This document shows, piece after piece, positions 6,590 to 7,263 of a stretch of 7,263 nucleotides of DNA; the stretch's first letter is position 1, and each line of letters begins with the position of its first letter. This DNA comes from JAFDVN01 sp964472275 (GTDB lineage Bacteria; Acidobacteriota; Holophagae; Holophagales; Holophagaceae): the NCBI GenBank assembly GCA_964472275.1, contig CAYYJN010000078.1:1-7263 (forward strand). The letters run 5' to 3'. The notes under the pieces are model-generated. The model was not told where the DNA came from. It did no database searches and worked only from the letters and a program-made list of their open reading frames with translations. A program made the position numbers and the translations under genes.

Positions 6590-7263
6590 CAGAACCGGAA
6601 GACCGCGTTCTGCTCCAGCAATCGGACGCGCGAATCGTTCAGCGCCTCAAGCTCCGGCAGCATCTCTGGCCGGTCGCCGGGGGTGAGATGGTAGATGCCC
6701 ACGGGGATGTCCTTCTTGAGCTTCTTCAGCTCGGCGCCCAGCATCTCGGGCGTCAGGTGCTTGCTCGCCTCCGCCAGCCATTTCTGATCGTTGGGGAAGC
6801 TCGCCTCGGTGATGAGCAGGCGCAGGTTGGGCGTGGCGTTGGCCACTTCCCAAACGCGGTCCGTGATGGTCGTGTCGCTGGTGAAGATGAAGGCGTCCTT
6901 GCCATCGTCCACCTTGTAGCCGACGCAGGGCACGAGGTGGTTCACGCGGATGGGCGTGAGGGTGAGGCCTTCCACCTCGTAGCCGCGTTCAGGTTCCACT
7001 TCCGTGTAGCGGATCGTCGGCTGGTCCTTCGTCGGGATCACGCTGAAGTCGGGCCAGAGTTCGTCGTTGAAGAGATGCTGGCGCAGCACCTCCAGCGTCT
7101 CGGGCAGCGCGTGGATCTCCACCGGCGCCTCCACATGCCCGAACACATTCTTCGTGAAGAAGGGCAGGGTGCAGATGTGGTCCAGGTGGCTGTGGCTGAT
7201 GAAGATGTGGCGGATGGCGATCTGCTCGGCCACCGTGAGCGCGCCGGTGAGGCTGCCCGCGTC
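6589..7263 (-). CDS. MBL-fold phosphohydrolase, class II cyclic-nucleotide phosphodiesterase-like (5' end outside window)
   Basis: The frame is open to the window edge and reads DAGSLTGALTVAEQIAIRHI at its visible start, so the first few dozen residues are probably missing; GTG at 7233 is internal, not the start. 224 residues are visible. Counting from the edge, the zinc-binding motif HSHLDH is at 24-29. Further likely metal ligands are His109 (VNHLVP), Asp130 (FTSDTT) and His192 (YHLTP), giving a complete metallo-beta-lactamase-fold set. HSHLDHI, the VNHxVPxVGY segment and TEASFPN resemble class II 3',5'-cyclic-nucleotide phosphodiesterases (yeast PDE1 type), which open cAMP or cGMP to the 5'-nucleotide. 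Other hydrolases of the fold, such as RNase Z-like enzymes, are less likely because of these segments. The substrate is inferred from family resemblance only. The stop overlaps the sulfotransferase ATG by one base. The promoter lies beyond the window. Confidence 0.85.
   Translation of the reverse strand, partial: DAGSLTGALTVAEQIAIRHIFISHSHLDHICTLPFFTKNVFGHVEAPVEIHALPETLEVLRQHLFNDELWPDFSVIPTKDQPTIRYTEVEPERGYEVEGLTLTPIRVNHLVPCVGYKVDDGKDAFIFTSDTTITDRVWEVANATPNLRLLITEASFPNDQKWLAEASKHLTPEMLGAELKKLKKDIPVGIYHLTPGDRPEMLPELEALNDSRVRLLEQNAVFRF

Noticed and set aside
5810..6694. Plus-strand open frame of 294 codons opposite the sulfotransferase
   Set aside because: The minus strand carries clear PAPS-binding motifs and a proper TGATG junction; the plus frame runs across two minus-strand genes and has no recognisable domain or ribosome site.
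1..7263. A new multi-gene system, mobile element, CRISPR array or RNA gene
   Set aside because: All coding space is accounted for by the ATP synthase operon and two recognisable enzyme families. I saw no direct repeat arrays, terminal inverted repeats, transposase motifs or tRNA-like folds.

Overview
The window is about 67% GC by eye and comes from a bacterial chromosome. It is dominated by the F1 part of an F-type ATP synthase operon in canonical bacterial order on the plus strand: atpF (b), atpH (delta), atpA (alpha), atpG (gamma), atpD (beta), atpC (epsilon), at 2-5709. Gene spacing is tight: a 4-nt overlap for atpF/atpH, 33 bp for atpH/atpA, 4 bp for atpA/atpG, 56 bp for atpG/atpD and 12 bp for atpD/atpC. 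A strong intrinsic terminator with a UUCG loop follows atpC. Genes for the membrane subunits a and c are not seen here and may lie upstream or elsewhere.

On the other side of the terminator, two convergent minus-strand genes share a one-base TGATG stop/start overlap. They are a metallo-beta-lactamase-fold phosphohydrolase resembling class II cyclic-nucleotide phosphodiesterases (its 5' end runs off the window) and, downstream of it, a PAPS-dependent sulfotransferase. The sulfotransferase stop codon lies inside the ATP-operon terminator stem, so the two operons meet tail to tail.

Lineage: the high GC, the b subunit with a cleavable-looking signal peptide and a long periplasmic-type N-terminus, and the alpha and beta sequence flavour fit a Gram-negative, non-gammaproteobacterial lineage such as Acidobacteriota (Holophagae-like) or a deltaproteobacterial relative. 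This is an impression from memory, not the result of a search.

Metabolically the plus-strand operon is housekeeping: b and delta form the stator, alpha3beta3 the catalytic ring, and gamma-epsilon the rotor stalk. I see no defence system, mobile element, CRISPR array, RNA gene or obviously new multi-gene system, and no gene-free stretch over 300 bp. The most striking signal is compositional: the palindrome ACGT is completely absent from all 7263 bases, and codon choice appears bent to achieve this. Smaller protein-level oddities are the long N-terminus of b, a roughly 12-residue insertion in alpha, and Gln in place of the usual Glu near the gamma C-terminus.
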